Shown: in pieces, positions 25,990 through 33,985 of the stretch
How positions within the stretch are numbered: position 1 is the stretch's first letter
How the letters are laid out: every line of letters begins with the position of its first letter
Assembly: GCA_036257565.1 (NCBI GenBank)
Contig: DATAFH010000039.1
Span: 62,001 to 126,000 of the forward strand
Length of the DNA: 64,000 nt
Reading direction: 5' to 3'
From: DASSUW01 sp036257565
Lineage (GTDB): Bacteria; Actinomycetota; Thermoleophilia; Solirubrobacterales; Solirubrobacteraceae
Notes under the pieces: model-generated
The model's database searches: none
Told to the model about the DNA's origin: nothing
The model's input: the letters and a program-made list of their open reading frames with translations, nothing else
Made by a program: the position numbers and the translations under genes

Positions 25990-27204
25990 GGCGATGGCGA
26001 CCTCCCACTTGACGGTCCGTGTGCGGGTGGTGAAGCCGGTCGCGGGCGGTTCGAGCGGGCCGCCCTCGTGGAGGCGCGAGACGAAGACGACCCCGGGCGC
26101 GCGCGGGACGAACGCCACGCGCTGCTTCTCGACGTCGAGGTGGTAGGCGAGCAGCGGCCCGCGGAGGGTCCCGACGTAGGGCCGGCCGCAGGCGAGCACC
26201 GCCTCCCGCCCGCCCGCGGCGACGATCGCCGCGTCGAGGTCGCGCGAGAGGCCGGCCGCCCATGCCTGATTGCGACGCAGGTCGTCCACGGCGGCCAGCT
26301 TCGGCCACACGGCGACGATGAGCGCCGCGGCGGCGACCGCCATGACAGCGCGACCGCGGGCGAGGCCGGCGGCGCCGGCGATCGCGATCAGCGCGGCTCC
26401 TGGCAGCGCGTAGCGCGGCTCGCCGGAGAAGCCTGCCTGCGCCATGGCGGCGACGAGCGCGATCCAGGCGAGGCCGGCGGCGAGCAGCGGCCGAGCGGCG
26501 GGCAGGCGCACGGCGGAGATCGCGGCGCCCGCCCACAGCGGCCACAGCGGGAGCGCCACGGCCTCGCCGAGCGCGGCAAGCGCCGGCACGGCGGCCTGCG
26601 CCGGCTGGCCGGGGTTGGGGATCCGCGCCCGCGCGCCGGAGCGCAGCGGGTCGCCCGACGCGAGCAGCTCGGGCACGAACCACAGCGCGGGCACCGCCAC
26701 CGCGGCGGCCAGGAGCAGCGCCCGGTCCTGCGGCCGCCGCCGCCAGAGCACGACGCCGAACGCGAGCAGGAACGGCCACGCCTCCACTCGCAGCAGCACG
26801 CACGCCACGCCGCACAGGAGCGCGGCCCGCGGGCGCCCCGCGCTCCACGCCGCCAGTCCCAGCAGCGCGAACGCGATCACCCACCCCGGTTCCGCCCCCG
26901 CGGCCGAGTACGAGAGGAACCCGCCGCACAGCAGCACCCCTGCCGCCGCCACGACGCCCGCGGCGACTCCCGCGATCCCTCGTGCCAGGGCGAAGGCCAG
27001 GAAGGCGGCGAGGACGGCTCCCGTCCGGGCAACGATCACCCAGGCGGTCGGGGCGGCCTCGCCGAGCAGCGACAGGGGCGCGCAGGCGAACGCGGGCAAC
27101 GGCTTGAACGCCGGCCCTTCCTCGGTGCTCAACGTGCCGTGGGCGAGCTCGCGCCCCCAGAGCAGCCAGGCCCACGGGTCGTACGACGGCGCGGGCGCGA
27201 TCAC
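25984..27204 (-). CDS. Multi-spanning membrane protein, probable GT-C/ArnT-like glycosyltransferase
   Basis: Integral membrane protein with about ten helices and the early loop SYDPWAWLLWGREL followed by STEEGPAFKPLP, an arrangement seen in actinobacterial GT-C type mannosyl- or arabinosyltransferase relatives that use polyprenyl-phosphate sugars. A 130-residue soluble C-terminal part follows. Substrate unknown. The start is uncertain: GTG 27204 is given, but the in-frame stretch 27252-27205 adds a hydrophobic half-helix (RIAVAAVAVAALSAL) and has no ATG, GTG or TTG. The gene directly follows DUF177. Confidence 0.6.
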   Translation of the reverse strand: MIAPAPSYDPWAWLLWGRELAHGTLSTEEGPAFKPLPAFACAPLSLLGEAAPTAWVIVARTGAVLAAFLAFALARGIAGVAAGVVAAAGVLLCGGFLSYSAAGAEPGWVIAFALLGLAAWSAGRPRAALLCGVACVLLRVEAWPFLLAFGVVLWRRRPQDRALLLAAAVAVPALWFVPELLASGDPLRSGARARIPNPGQPAQAAVPALAALGEAVALPLWPLWAGAAISAVRLPAARPLLAAGLAWIALVAAMAQAGFSGEPRYALPGAALIAIAGAAGLARGRAVMAVAAAALIVAVWPKLAAVDDLRRNQAWAAGLSRDLDAAIVAAGGREAVLACGRPYVGTLRGPLLAYHLDVEKQRVAFVPRAPGVVFVSRLHEGGPLEPPATGFTTRTRTVKWEVAIAC

Positions 27205-27242
27205 GAGTGCCGACAGCGCCGCGACTGCGACCGCGGCGACCG

Positions 27243-27767
27243 CTATTCGAACTTGAGCTCGCCGAGCTTCGCCCAGCGCGGGTCGGGTTCCGGTTCGTGC
27301 TGGTGCTCGGGGTCCTCGTTGAGGTTCGCGCCGCACTGGCCGCACAGGCCCGCGCACTCCTCCCGGCACGTCAGCTGCGCCGGGAGCGCCAGCGCCAGCG
27401 CGTCGCGCGCCCACCGGGCCAGCTCGAGCTCGTCGCCATCGTCGACGTACGGCGAGCTCAGCTCCTCGCCGCCGCCGGGCTGGGAGACCTCGCGGGCGTC
27501 GACCTCGAACTCCGGCGCGGCCGGCTCCAGGCACCGCATGCACGGCCCCTCGAGCCCCGCCGAGAACCGCAGCCGCAGCGCCCAGCCGTTGCCCGTCGTG
27601 CGCGAGACGTCGAGCCGGACGGGCACCAGGCCAGGGGTGACCGCGTACGGCTCGCCGCCGTAGTGGAAGGGGCCGATGGCGACGTGCAGATCGAGTCGCC
27701 GGCCGTCCCCCGAGCGGAGCCCGAGGGGAGCAAGTTCGAACGTGTCGGTGCGCTGCGGCATGGCCAT
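27243..27767 (-). CDS. DUF177/YceD family protein
   Basis: DUF177 (YceD) protein, 174 aa, a conserved partner of rpmF linked to 23S rRNA/50S assembly. The CMRC pair in GPCMRCLEPA and the later CREECAGLCGQCG cluster with NLNED are characteristic. Start ATG 27767, or ATG 27761 two codons on. In most bacteria the next gene is rpmF; here the glycosyltransferase gene follows and rpmF lies 6.4 kb downstream beyond the iron transporter block. Confidence 0.88.
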   Translation of the reverse strand: MAMPQRTDTFELAPLGLRSGDGRRLDLHVAIGPFHYGGEPYAVTPGLVPVRLDVSRTTGNGWALRLRFSAGLEGPCMRCLEPAAPEFEVDAREVSQPGGGEELSSPYVDDGDELELARWARDALALALPAQLTCREECAGLCGQCGANLNEDPEHQHEPEPDPRWAKLGELKFE

Positions 27768-27778
27768 CTCACGGTAGC

Positions 27779-29416
27779 TCAGCGCTCCTGCAGTTCACGC
27801 TTGAGGACCTTGCCCGTCGATGTCCGCGGCAGCTCGTCGACGAACTCGACCTCACGCGGCACCTTGTAGCCCGCGAGGTTGGCCTTTACATGCTTCTTGA
27901 CGTCGTCCTCGCTGAGTGAGGCGCCGTCCTTCCTGACAACCACGGCCTTGAGCCGCTGCCCGAACTTCTCGTCCTCCACGCCGAAGACCGCGACCTCGAC
28001 CACGTCCGCGTGGCCCGCGAGCAGATCCTCGACCTCGGCCGGGAACACGTTCTCGCCGCCGGAGACGATCATGTCGTCGTCGCGGCCGTCGACGAACAGC
28101 CGGCCCGCCTCGTCGAAGTGGCCGACGTCGCCGGACGAGAGGAGCCCGTCGATGTCGTCCTTGCTCCCGCCGCCCGTGTAGCCCTCGAACTGCATCTCGT
28201 TGCCGACGAAGATGCGCCCCGTCTCCCCCGGGCCGACCGGGTTGCCGTCGTCGTCGTAGAGACGCACGATCGTGCCGTGCGGCGGGCGGCCGGCGGTTCC
28301 GGGCGCCGCCCGCAGGTCGGCCGGCGTCGCGATGCTCGCCCAGGCCACCTCGGTCGAGCCGTAGAGGTTGTAGACGTTCTCGCCGAACAGGTCCATCCAG
28401 CGCTCGGACAGCGCGCCGGGCAGCGCCGAGCCGGACACCGCGACCACGCGGACCGCGGACAGGTCGTAGCGCTCGAGCACCTCGTCGGGCAGTTCGAGGA
28501 TCCGCTGCATCATCACCGGTACGACGATCAGCGCCGTCGCCCCGTGCTGCGCGGTCAGCGAGAGCGTGTCCTCGGGATCGAACCCGCGGTTGAGCACGAG
28601 CGTCGACGACAGGCTCATGCCGAGCGTGAAGTGCACGTAGCCCCACGAGTGGAACATGGGGGCGGCGATCATCGTCCGCTCGCGCGCCTTCAGCGGGATC
28701 ATGGCCAGCAGCGCGGCGGCCGGGTCGAGCGAGCGGGGCTGTGAGCGTGAGGCGCCCTTCGGCGTGCCCGTGGTTCCGGACGTGAGGATGATCGCCTTGC
28801 CGCGGTCCGGCGGCGGCTCGACGTCGCGGGGGTCGCCGCGCCCGATCAGATCGTCGACCGGTGGGTCCTTCGGCTTGCCGTCCTCGGGGTCGTGCCAGGC
28901 GATGTAGCGCTTGCGGCGCCGGGACGCCTCGTGGATCAGCTCTTCGAACTCGTGGTCGTAGATCAGCGCCCGCGGCTTCTCGCGCTTGGCGACGTCCGTG
29001 AGCTGGGGGCCGGAGAACGCCGTGTTGAGGAACAGCACGTGGGCGCCGAGCTTCGAGCACGCGATTACTGCGTCGACGAAGCCGCGGTGGTTGCGGCACA
29101 TGATCCCGACGCTGTCCCGTGCCTTGATCCCGTCGTCGGCCAGCGCGTTCGCCAGCGCATTCGTGCGCTCGTGCACGTCCTTGAAGGTCAGCGTCCCGAG
29201 CTCGTCGATGATCGCCGTCTCCGAGCCGAACCGCGCCGCCGACGCACCGTAGCCGCCCGCGGGAGTCGGCCCGAAGCGCACCAGGGCCCGCACCGCTTCG
29301 ACGACGTGGTCCGGGCGACCCGGGTGCAGCACGCCGGCCCCGGCCAGCGTGCGGGCGGTGAAGAGCTTCGTGGCGAGCTGCGTCTTTGCGCGGCCGAGGT
29401 CGGGCATGCGCGGCAT
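27779..29416 (-). CDS. Acyl-CoA synthetase (AMP-binding, long-chain type)
   Basis: Adenylate-forming ligase activating a fatty or similar acid to its CoA thioester, 545 aa. Motifs: P-loop ILTSGTTGTPKGASRS (A3), NLYGSTEVAWAS (A5), SSGDVGHFDEAGRLFVDGR (A7), and C-terminal lysine in PRTSTGKVLKREL (A10). The N-terminal 45 residues are an extra helical region. Chain length cannot be read from sequence. ATG 29416 lies 5 nt after the previous gene; ATG 29407 is an alternative. Confidence 0.88.
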   Translation of the reverse strand: MPRMPDLGRAKTQLATKLFTARTLAGAGVLHPGRPDHVVEAVRALVRFGPTPAGGYGASAARFGSETAIIDELGTLTFKDVHERTNALANALADDGIKARDSVGIMCRNHRGFVDAVIACSKLGAHVLFLNTAFSGPQLTDVAKREKPRALIYDHEFEELIHEASRRRKRYIAWHDPEDGKPKDPPVDDLIGRGDPRDVEPPPDRGKAIILTSGTTGTPKGASRSQPRSLDPAAALLAMIPLKARERTMIAAPMFHSWGYVHFTLGMSLSSTLVLNRGFDPEDTLSLTAQHGATALIVVPVMMQRILELPDEVLERYDLSAVRVVAVSGSALPGALSERWMDLFGENVYNLYGSTEVAWASIATPADLRAAPGTAGRPPHGTIVRLYDDDGNPVGPGETGRIFVGNEMQFEGYTGGGSKDDIDGLLSSGDVGHFDEAGRLFVDGRDDDMIVSGGENVFPAEVEDLLAGHADVVEVAVFGVEDEKFGQRLKAVVVRKDGASLSEDDVKKHVKANLAGYKVPREVEFVDELPRTSTGKVLKRELQER

Positions 29417-29420
29417 CGTT

Positions 29421-30359
29421 TCACGCGGACGGGAGCCGCAGACCCGGTGGCAGCTCGCCCTCGTCGATCAGCTGCCGGATCTCCGCCGCGCGCCGCGGGT
29501 TGAGGAAGACATGGCGCTGACCCACGGAGGGCTTCTCCGCCAGCAGGCCCGCTTCGAGCAGCGCCTCGCCGACAGCCTGAGCGAGCTTGCGGTCGTTGCC
29601 CGCGAAGCCGCGCGCGAGGTGCGCGAAGTCCGTGTGGTAGCCGCCCCACTTGCCCATGCCGTCGAGCCGCTGGAGGATCCGCCGCGCCACCCGCCGGCCG
29701 GGATCCGGGTCCTCGTGAGGGCGCACGGCCTTCGCGCCGTCGGGCTGCAGGAGCGCGAACACCGCATCTTCGTGCTCGTCCACCGAGCGCGGGTTCTCCG
29801 GGCTTCCGCCGAGCCGCGCGACCGCCTCGGCGATCCGCAGCGGGTGGTGCTCGCCGATCGGCTCGCGCAGCTCGGGCCCCTCCAGCAGCCGCGCCGGGAC
29901 CGCGGCCGCCCTGGCTCGCAGGCGGTCGAGGCGCGCCGCACGCTCGTCGAAGAGCAGCGGGGCGTACTCCTGCAGGTCGGCGGCGCTGACGTCCCCGGGC
30001 AGCGCGAGCAGCAGCGACCCGTCGAGGTCGCCCGCCCGCAGGTGCAGGTCCGCCGGCCCGGCGGGCGCGCCGGGCGCCGCCAGCTCGGCGAGGACGCCCA
30101 CCGCGGCGGCGACAAGCAGCCAGCCGCGCTCCCCCGCGGCGTCGGGGTCGGCGCGCAGCCCGGCGTCCACCGGGGTGGCGGCGAGCAGCGTTCCCGCCCC
30201 GGCCGCGAACGCCACCACCACCGGCGCGCCGTAGCCGGAGCGCGGCTTCCCCAGCTCGTCTCGCCCGTGCCGCAGCGCTCCCTGCAGCAGCGCGCGCATG
30301 CGCGCCGTGGCCGAGGGCGGCGCCGACGTGCCGCCGAGCGCATCGAACTCCTCGATCAA
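29421..30359 (-). CDS. Uncharacterised protein coupled to a macro-domain gene
   Basis: 312-aa soluble protein I do not recognise. The N-terminal two-thirds is Ala/Leu/Gly-rich with no catalytic motif I can name; the C-terminal 100 residues are more distinctive, with MGKWGGYHTDFAHLARGF, DRKLAQAVGEALLEAGLL and VGQRHVFLNPRRAAEIRQLI, which look like a small winged-helix-type domain (inference from helix/strand rhythm only). The start overlaps the macro-domain gene by 4 nt, so the two proteins are probably made together, and the acyl-CoA ligase follows. Confidence 0.7.
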   Translation of the reverse strand: MIEEFDALGGTSAPPSATARMRALLQGALRHGRDELGKPRSGYGAPVVVAFAAGAGTLLAATPVDAGLRADPDAAGERGWLLVAAAVGVLAELAAPGAPAGPADLHLRAGDLDGSLLLALPGDVSAADLQEYAPLLFDERAARLDRLRARAAAVPARLLEGPELREPIGEHHPLRIAEAVARLGGSPENPRSVDEHEDAVFALLQPDGAKAVRPHEDPDPGRRVARRILQRLDGMGKWGGYHTDFAHLARGFAGNDRKLAQAVGEALLEAGLLAEKPSVGQRHVFLNPRRAAEIRQLIDEGELPPGLRLPSA

Positions 30360-30853
30360 TCCAGGGCGGCCTCGAACGCCCTCCGCGCCGCGTCGCCGTG
30401 CACCGCGAATACCACGCGCTCGATCCCCGAGCCGGTGTCGAGATGGCGACGGACCTCCTCGACCTCGATCCGCGCGGCCTCGTCGAGCGGGAAGCCGCCG
30501 ACGCCGGTGCCGAAGGCGACGAGCGCGAGGCTGCGGGCGCCGAGCTCGTCGGCGCGGGCCAGCGTGGAAGCCGTGGCCCGGCGGATGATGTCCGGTGACG
30601 TCGGGCCGCCCAGCTCCATCGTGGCCGCATGGATGACCCAGCGCGCGGGCATCTCGCCCGCCGTCGTCTCGACCGCCTGGCCGAGCGCGATCGGCGCCTT
30701 CTCGGCCGACTCGGCGTCGACCCCCGGCCCGCCGGCGCGGGAGATGGCACCCGCCACGCCACCGCCGTGGAGCAGCCTCGTGTTGGCCGCGTTGGCGATC
30801 GCGTCGACCTCGAGGCCGGTGATGTCGGTGTCGAGCACCTCGACGGTCGCCAT
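30356..30853 (-). CDS. Macro-domain protein (ADP-ribose binding)
   Basis: 165-aa macro domain, predicted to bind or hydrolyse ADP-ribose derivatives such as O-acetyl-ADP-ribose or ADP-ribosylated targets. Core motifs: VLDTDITGLEVDAIANAANT, HGGGVAGAISRAGGPGV (glycine loop), GEMPARWVIHAATME, and the late ALVAFGTGVGGFPLDEAA. The NAAN asparagine and GGGV loop of active macro hydrolases are present. ATG at 30853 is preceded by TAGTTT at 6 nt, so it is probably leaderless. Confidence 0.88.
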   Translation of the reverse strand: MATVEVLDTDITGLEVDAIANAANTRLLHGGGVAGAISRAGGPGVDAESAEKAPIALGQAVETTAGEMPARWVIHAATMELGGPTSPDIIRRATASTLARADELGARSLALVAFGTGVGGFPLDEAARIEVEEVRRHLDTGSGIERVVFAVHGDAARRAFEAALD

Positions 30854-30859
30854 GCCGTC

Positions 30860-30865
30860 AAACTA
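30860..30865 (-). promoter_or_regulatory. Predicted -10 box for leaderless macro-domain gene
   Basis: Minus-strand TAGTTT, then GACGGC, then the ATG at 30853: the same TANNNT-N6-start spacing as at sthA and four other genes here. Confidence 0.55.
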
Positions 30866-30921
30866 GCGAGCCCGGGTGGCGAGTCCCAAGTCAAGGAACC
30901 GGCCGGACGCCAGGCCCTGGC

Positions 30922-31212
30922 ATGCTCCCCCGCGTGGCTTCCGACGCCGTTCGTCGACGAATACGGGCTCACGGGCGGGTGCAGGGCGTGTTCTTCCGCG
31001 ACTCCGTGCGCCGCGAGGCGGCCCGCCGTGGCGTCGCCGGCTGGGCCCGCAACTGCGCCGACGGCACCGTCGAGGCGGTCTTCGAGGGCGATCCGGACGC
31101 GGTCGACGCGCTCGTCGAGCTCTGCCGCTCCGGCCCGGGCCACGCCGACGTCGACCGCCTGGATGTGGAGGAGGAGCTCCCGGAGGGGGCATCGGGGTTC
31201 GACGTGCGGTAG
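30922..31212 (+). CDS. acyP: Acylphosphatase
   Basis: Small alpha/beta enzyme hydrolysing acyl phosphates. The signature HGRVQGVFFRDSVRREA holds the phosphate loop and catalytic arginine, and WARNCADGTVEAVFEGD holds the catalytic asparagine. ATG 30922 gives 96 aa; GTG 30934 is an attractive alternative start, as a CATGCT hexamer sits 7 nt before it and no ribosome binding site is visible. Confidence 0.9.
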   Translation: MLPRVASDAVRRRIRAHGRVQGVFFRDSVRREAARRGVAGWARNCADGTVEAVFEGDPDAVDALVELCRSGPGHADVDRLDVEEELPEGASGFDVR

Positions 31213-31241
31213 TTCTGTCGGGAGCGGCACTTAGCCTGCAA

Positions 31242-32531
31242 ATGCCCATGGAAGCCGCCACGCCGCTCCGCCACCCCCGCGTCACCGCCCTGCTCGGGCG
31301 GGTGATCGTCGAGAACCTCGTCGTGGACGACGCCTGCACGGCCGAGCTCGTGCGCGTGCGCTCGGACGCCGGCGAGCGCCCCGAGCGGGTCGTGACCGAC
31401 GCGATCGAGATCGGCGCCAGGATCCTCGATCGCGAGCAGGCCGGTGCCTCCGTCGAGGTGCTCCGGCAGGACCTCGAGAACGCCTCGCGCGATGTCGAGG
31501 AGCGGCTGGGACAGACGTCGGAGGCGGTGGTGACCGAGCTGCGCACCCGGCTCGAGGAGGCCTTCGGGCCCGACAGCGGGCACGTCACCCGGGTGCTGCA
31601 GCGCCACTTCGGCGCCGAGTCGAGCTCCGCCGTGCAGCACCAGGTCCGCGCGGCCGTGGGCGAGCTGCTCTCCGAGTCGCGCGAGAAGCTGTTCAAGCAG
31701 TTCTCCTCGGCCGACGAGTCGAACCCACTCGCCACGTTCCAGCGGGCGGCGGTCGCTGCGATCCGCCAGTCGTCGGACCAGCAGCACGCGCACCTGCGGG
31801 AGATGAACGGGCGCCTCGGCGAGCTGCAGCTCGAGGTCGCCAAGCTCCAGGCCGAGAAGGAGAAGGCGTTCGAGGTCGCCGCCGAGCACGAGCGCTCGAC
31901 CGCCAAGGGCCGCCCGTATGAGGAGGCCGTGCTCGAAGCGGTCGAGGGCATCGCCCAGGGCCACGGGGACGACTGCGACGGCGTGGGCGACCTGCGCGGC
32001 GTCGGCGGCCGCAAGGGCGACGTGGTCGTGGACATCGACGGCTGCGCCGGCCGCCCCCGCGGCCGGATCGTGTTCGAGGCCAAGAACTCGCGCCGCTCGC
32101 GCAACGAGGCGCTCGCCGAGCTCGACGAGGCGATGAACCAGCGCGCGGCGGATTACGCGGTGTGGGTGGTCCCCGCCGACGACAAGCTGCCGGCGCGCGC
32201 CACCGCGCTTCGCGAGATCGGCGGCGACAAGCTGTTCGTGGTCTACGACCCCGAGGAAGGCTCACGGCTCGCGCTCGAGGTCGCCTACTCGCTCGCCCGC
32301 GCCCGCGTGGTCATGGCCAAGGGCGGCGCCGAGGGGCTCGACGCGTCGGCCGTCCGCGCCGAGGTCGAGCGCGCGATGGTCGCGATGGAGGACGTCAGGC
32401 GCATCAAGAGCCAGCTCACCAGCGCCGCGGGGCAGATCGAGGACGTGCGCAAGATCGTCGAGGGCATGGCCGACCGCGTCCGCGGTCACCTCGGGCAGAT
32501 CGACGCGATGGTCGCCGAGGCCGCCGAGTAG
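31242..32531 (+). CDS. Coiled-coil protein with PD-(D/E)XK nuclease-like C-terminal domain
   Basis: 429-aa protein without an assigned function. Residues 1-150 or so are helical; 150-225 form a coiled coil (MNGRLGELQLEVAKLQAEKE). From about 225 a compact domain follows with GRPYEEAVLEAVEGIA, KGDVVVDID (Asp about 260-264) and RIVFEAKNSRRSRNEAL, where E279-x-K281 is the hallmark of PD-(D/E)XK nuclease folds; the layout recalls DUF2130 and RmuC-like proteins. A final helix pair ends it. Starts ATG 31242 or 31248, just after a TAGCCT box. Nuclease activity is inferred only. Confidence 0.7.
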   Translation: MPMEAATPLRHPRVTALLGRVIVENLVVDDACTAELVRVRSDAGERPERVVTDAIEIGARILDREQAGASVEVLRQDLENASRDVEERLGQTSEAVVTELRTRLEEAFGPDSGHVTRVLQRHFGAESSSAVQHQVRAAVGELLSESREKLFKQFSSADESNPLATFQRAAVAAIRQSSDQQHAHLREMNGRLGELQLEVAKLQAEKEKAFEVAAEHERSTAKGRPYEEAVLEAVEGIAQGHGDDCDGVGDLRGVGGRKGDVVVDIDGCAGRPRGRIVFEAKNSRRSRNEALAELDEAMNQRAADYAVWVVPADDKLPARATALREIGGDKLFVVYDPEEGSRLALEVAYSLARARVVMAKGGAEGLDASAVRAEVERAMVAMEDVRRIKSQLTSAAGQIEDVRKIVEGMADRVRGHLGQIDAMVAEAAE

Positions 32532-32558
32532 CTCGGACTCTCGGCGGCCGGGCAACGG

Positions 32559-32909
32559 TCAGAGGGACAGCGTGAGCGTCTGGCGCCGACCCTCGGTCTT
32601 CAGCGACAGCGTCCCGGAGGCGCCGCGGTAGGCGCCGGTGCCGCCGGTGATCGCGAACTCGTCCGCGGGGTGCGGAGGTGACGGCCGCTGGCCGGGCAGG
32701 AGGCGGTTGAGGCCGCCGCCCGAGGCCGTGACCGTGCCGTCTGCGAAGACGATCACGAAGTCGCAGTCCTGACCGCGGAAGCGCCGGTCGATGACCGTGC
32801 AGGTGGCGTGCGCGCGGCCGACGACCCGCCCGTGCGCGCGGAGCGAGCCCGCCACGAGGAAGTGGTCGCCGATCGACTGCCTGCGCACGCGGGACCTGCT
32901 CACGCCCAC
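32559..32909 (-). CDS. Allene-oxide-cyclase-barrel-like protein, probably 5'-truncated
   Basis: 116-aa protein resembling the exported AOC-barrel/dirigent-like proteins of actinobacteria: SIGDHFLVAGSL, VVGRAHATCTVID and the signature EFAITGGTGAYRGASGTLSL. Relatives carry a signal peptide and about 30-40 more residues before the SIGD strand; here only ten odd residues precede it. The GTG at 32909 falls where a LuxR-type remnant on the other strand also breaks off, so both genes seem to have lost their 5' ends in one deletion. Expression and function are doubtful. Confidence 0.55.
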   Translation of the reverse strand: MGVSRSRVRRQSIGDHFLVAGSLRAHGRVVGRAHATCTVIDRRFRGQDCDFVIVFADGTVTASGGGLNRLLPGQRPSPPHPADEFAITGGTGAYRGASGTLSLKTEGRRQTLTLSL

Positions 32910-33002
32910 GTGCTCTCCAAACTCGGCCTGCGCGATCGCACCCAGGCCGTCGTGTACGCGTACGAGTCCGGGCTCGTGCGACCGCAGGCGAGGGCGCCGT
33001 AG
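32898..33002 (+). pseudogene. C-terminal remnant of a NarL/LuxR-type response regulator
   Basis: The frame reads HVLSKLGLRDRTQAVVYAYE and SGLVRPQARAP to a stop at 33002. This is the recognition helix and final helix of NarL/FixJ-type response regulators. Receiver domain, linker and the first part of the HTH are missing. It abuts the truncated AOC-barrel gene head to head. Confidence 0.7.
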
Positions 33003-33006
33003 ACGG

Positions 33007-33471
33007 TCAGGACACTTCGGCGGGCTCGTCGCGGCCCTGCAGCCGCTCGCGCCCGCGCTGCACCGCGGCGATGAACTTCGAGAGGTTGACCTCGAGGGTG
33101 TTGAGGATCTCGTCCGCGTAGTCCTCCGCGCCGAGGCGGATCTCCCGCTCGCGGGCCCGCGCCTCGCCGATGATGTCCTCGGCCTGCCGCTCGGCCTCGC
33201 GCGTGACCTCCTGCTGGGAGACCAGCTGGGTCTGGCGCTCGCGGGCCTCCTTCACGATCCGCTCGGCCTCGCGCTTGGCCTCCGCCAGCATCTCCTGACG
33301 CTCCTTGACGATCCAGCGCGCCTGCTTGATCTCCTCGGGGATCGTCGCGCGCATCTGGTCGAGGATGTCGTAGATCTCTTCCTTGTCCACGCGGACCTGG
33401 TCCGTGAGTGGGACCTGCTTGGCGTTGTGGACGAGGTCGTCCAGTTTGTCGATCAGTACCAGGACGTCCAT
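33007..33471 (-). CDS. DivIVA-like coiled-coil protein
   Basis: 154-aa, highly charged, almost entirely helical protein. Begins MDVLVLIDKLDDLVHNAKQV, then a coiled coil with AEAKREAERIVKEARERQTQ and REAERQAEDIIGEAR, of the type found in DivIVA/Wag31-related actinobacterial proteins often encoded by coaD and rsmD. A role in cell-wall growth or division-site organisation is inference from family. SD sequence AGGGAG before ATG 33471; 16 nt after coaD. Confidence 0.75.
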   Translation of the reverse strand: MDVLVLIDKLDDLVHNAKQVPLTDQVRVDKEEIYDILDQMRATIPEEIKQARWIVKERQEMLAEAKREAERIVKEARERQTQLVSQQEVTREAERQAEDIIGEARAREREIRLGAEDYADEILNTLEVNLSKFIAAVQRGRERLQGRDEPAEVS

Positions 33472-33487
33472 GGCGCTCCCTGTTTCG

Positions 33488-33985
33488 TCAGCGCGCGAGC
33501 GCTTCCTTCAATCGCCGTGCGACCGGCTCGGGGACGAGGTCCGACACGTCGCCGCCGAAGGTGGCGATCTCCTTGACTCCGCTTGAGGACAGGAAACTGT
33601 ACTGCGGCGACGCCATCAGGTAGATCGACTCGATGTCGGAGGCCAGCTGGCGATTGAGCTGGTTCATCTCCAGCTCGTACTCGAAATCGGAGATCGCCCG
33701 CAGGCCCTTGACGATCGCCTTCGCGCCCCGCTCGCGCGCGAACTCGACCACGAGATTGGAGAACGGCTCGACACTCACGTTGCCGAGATGCCCGGTCGCG
33801 CCTTCGATGAACCCGATCCGCTCCTCGGCGCTGAACAGCGACTCGCTCTTGCGAACGGACGCGTTCACGACCGCGACGACCAGCTCGTCGAACATCACCG
33901 AGGCACGCGAGATGACGTCGACGTGGCCGAGCGTGATCGGGTCGTAGCTGCCGGGGCAGATCGCGATGCGCGGGTCAGGAGCCAT
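33488..33985 (-). CDS. coaD: Phosphopantetheine adenylyltransferase
   Basis: Transfers AMP to 4'-phosphopantetheine, the penultimate step of CoA synthesis. Nucleotidyltransferase motif PGSYDPITLGHVDVI (T/HxGH), phosphopantetheine site GLRAISDFEYELEMN, and YSFLSSSGVKEIATFGGD. 165 aa, normal length. Overlaps rsmD by 11 nt, the standard rsmD-coaD arrangement. Confidence 0.95.
   Translation of the reverse strand: MAPDPRIAICPGSYDPITLGHVDVISRASVMFDELVVAVVNASVRKSESLFSAEERIGFIEGATGHLGNVSVEPFSNLVVEFARERGAKAIVKGLRAISDFEYELEMNQLNRQLASDIESIYLMASPQYSFLSSSGVKEIATFGGDVSDLVPEPVARRLKEALAR

Noticed and set aside
20847..27242. Genomic island carried by an integrase or IS element
   Set aside because: No integrase, transposase, tRNA target or flanking direct repeat is visible, so the inserted block is reported only as a break in synteny.
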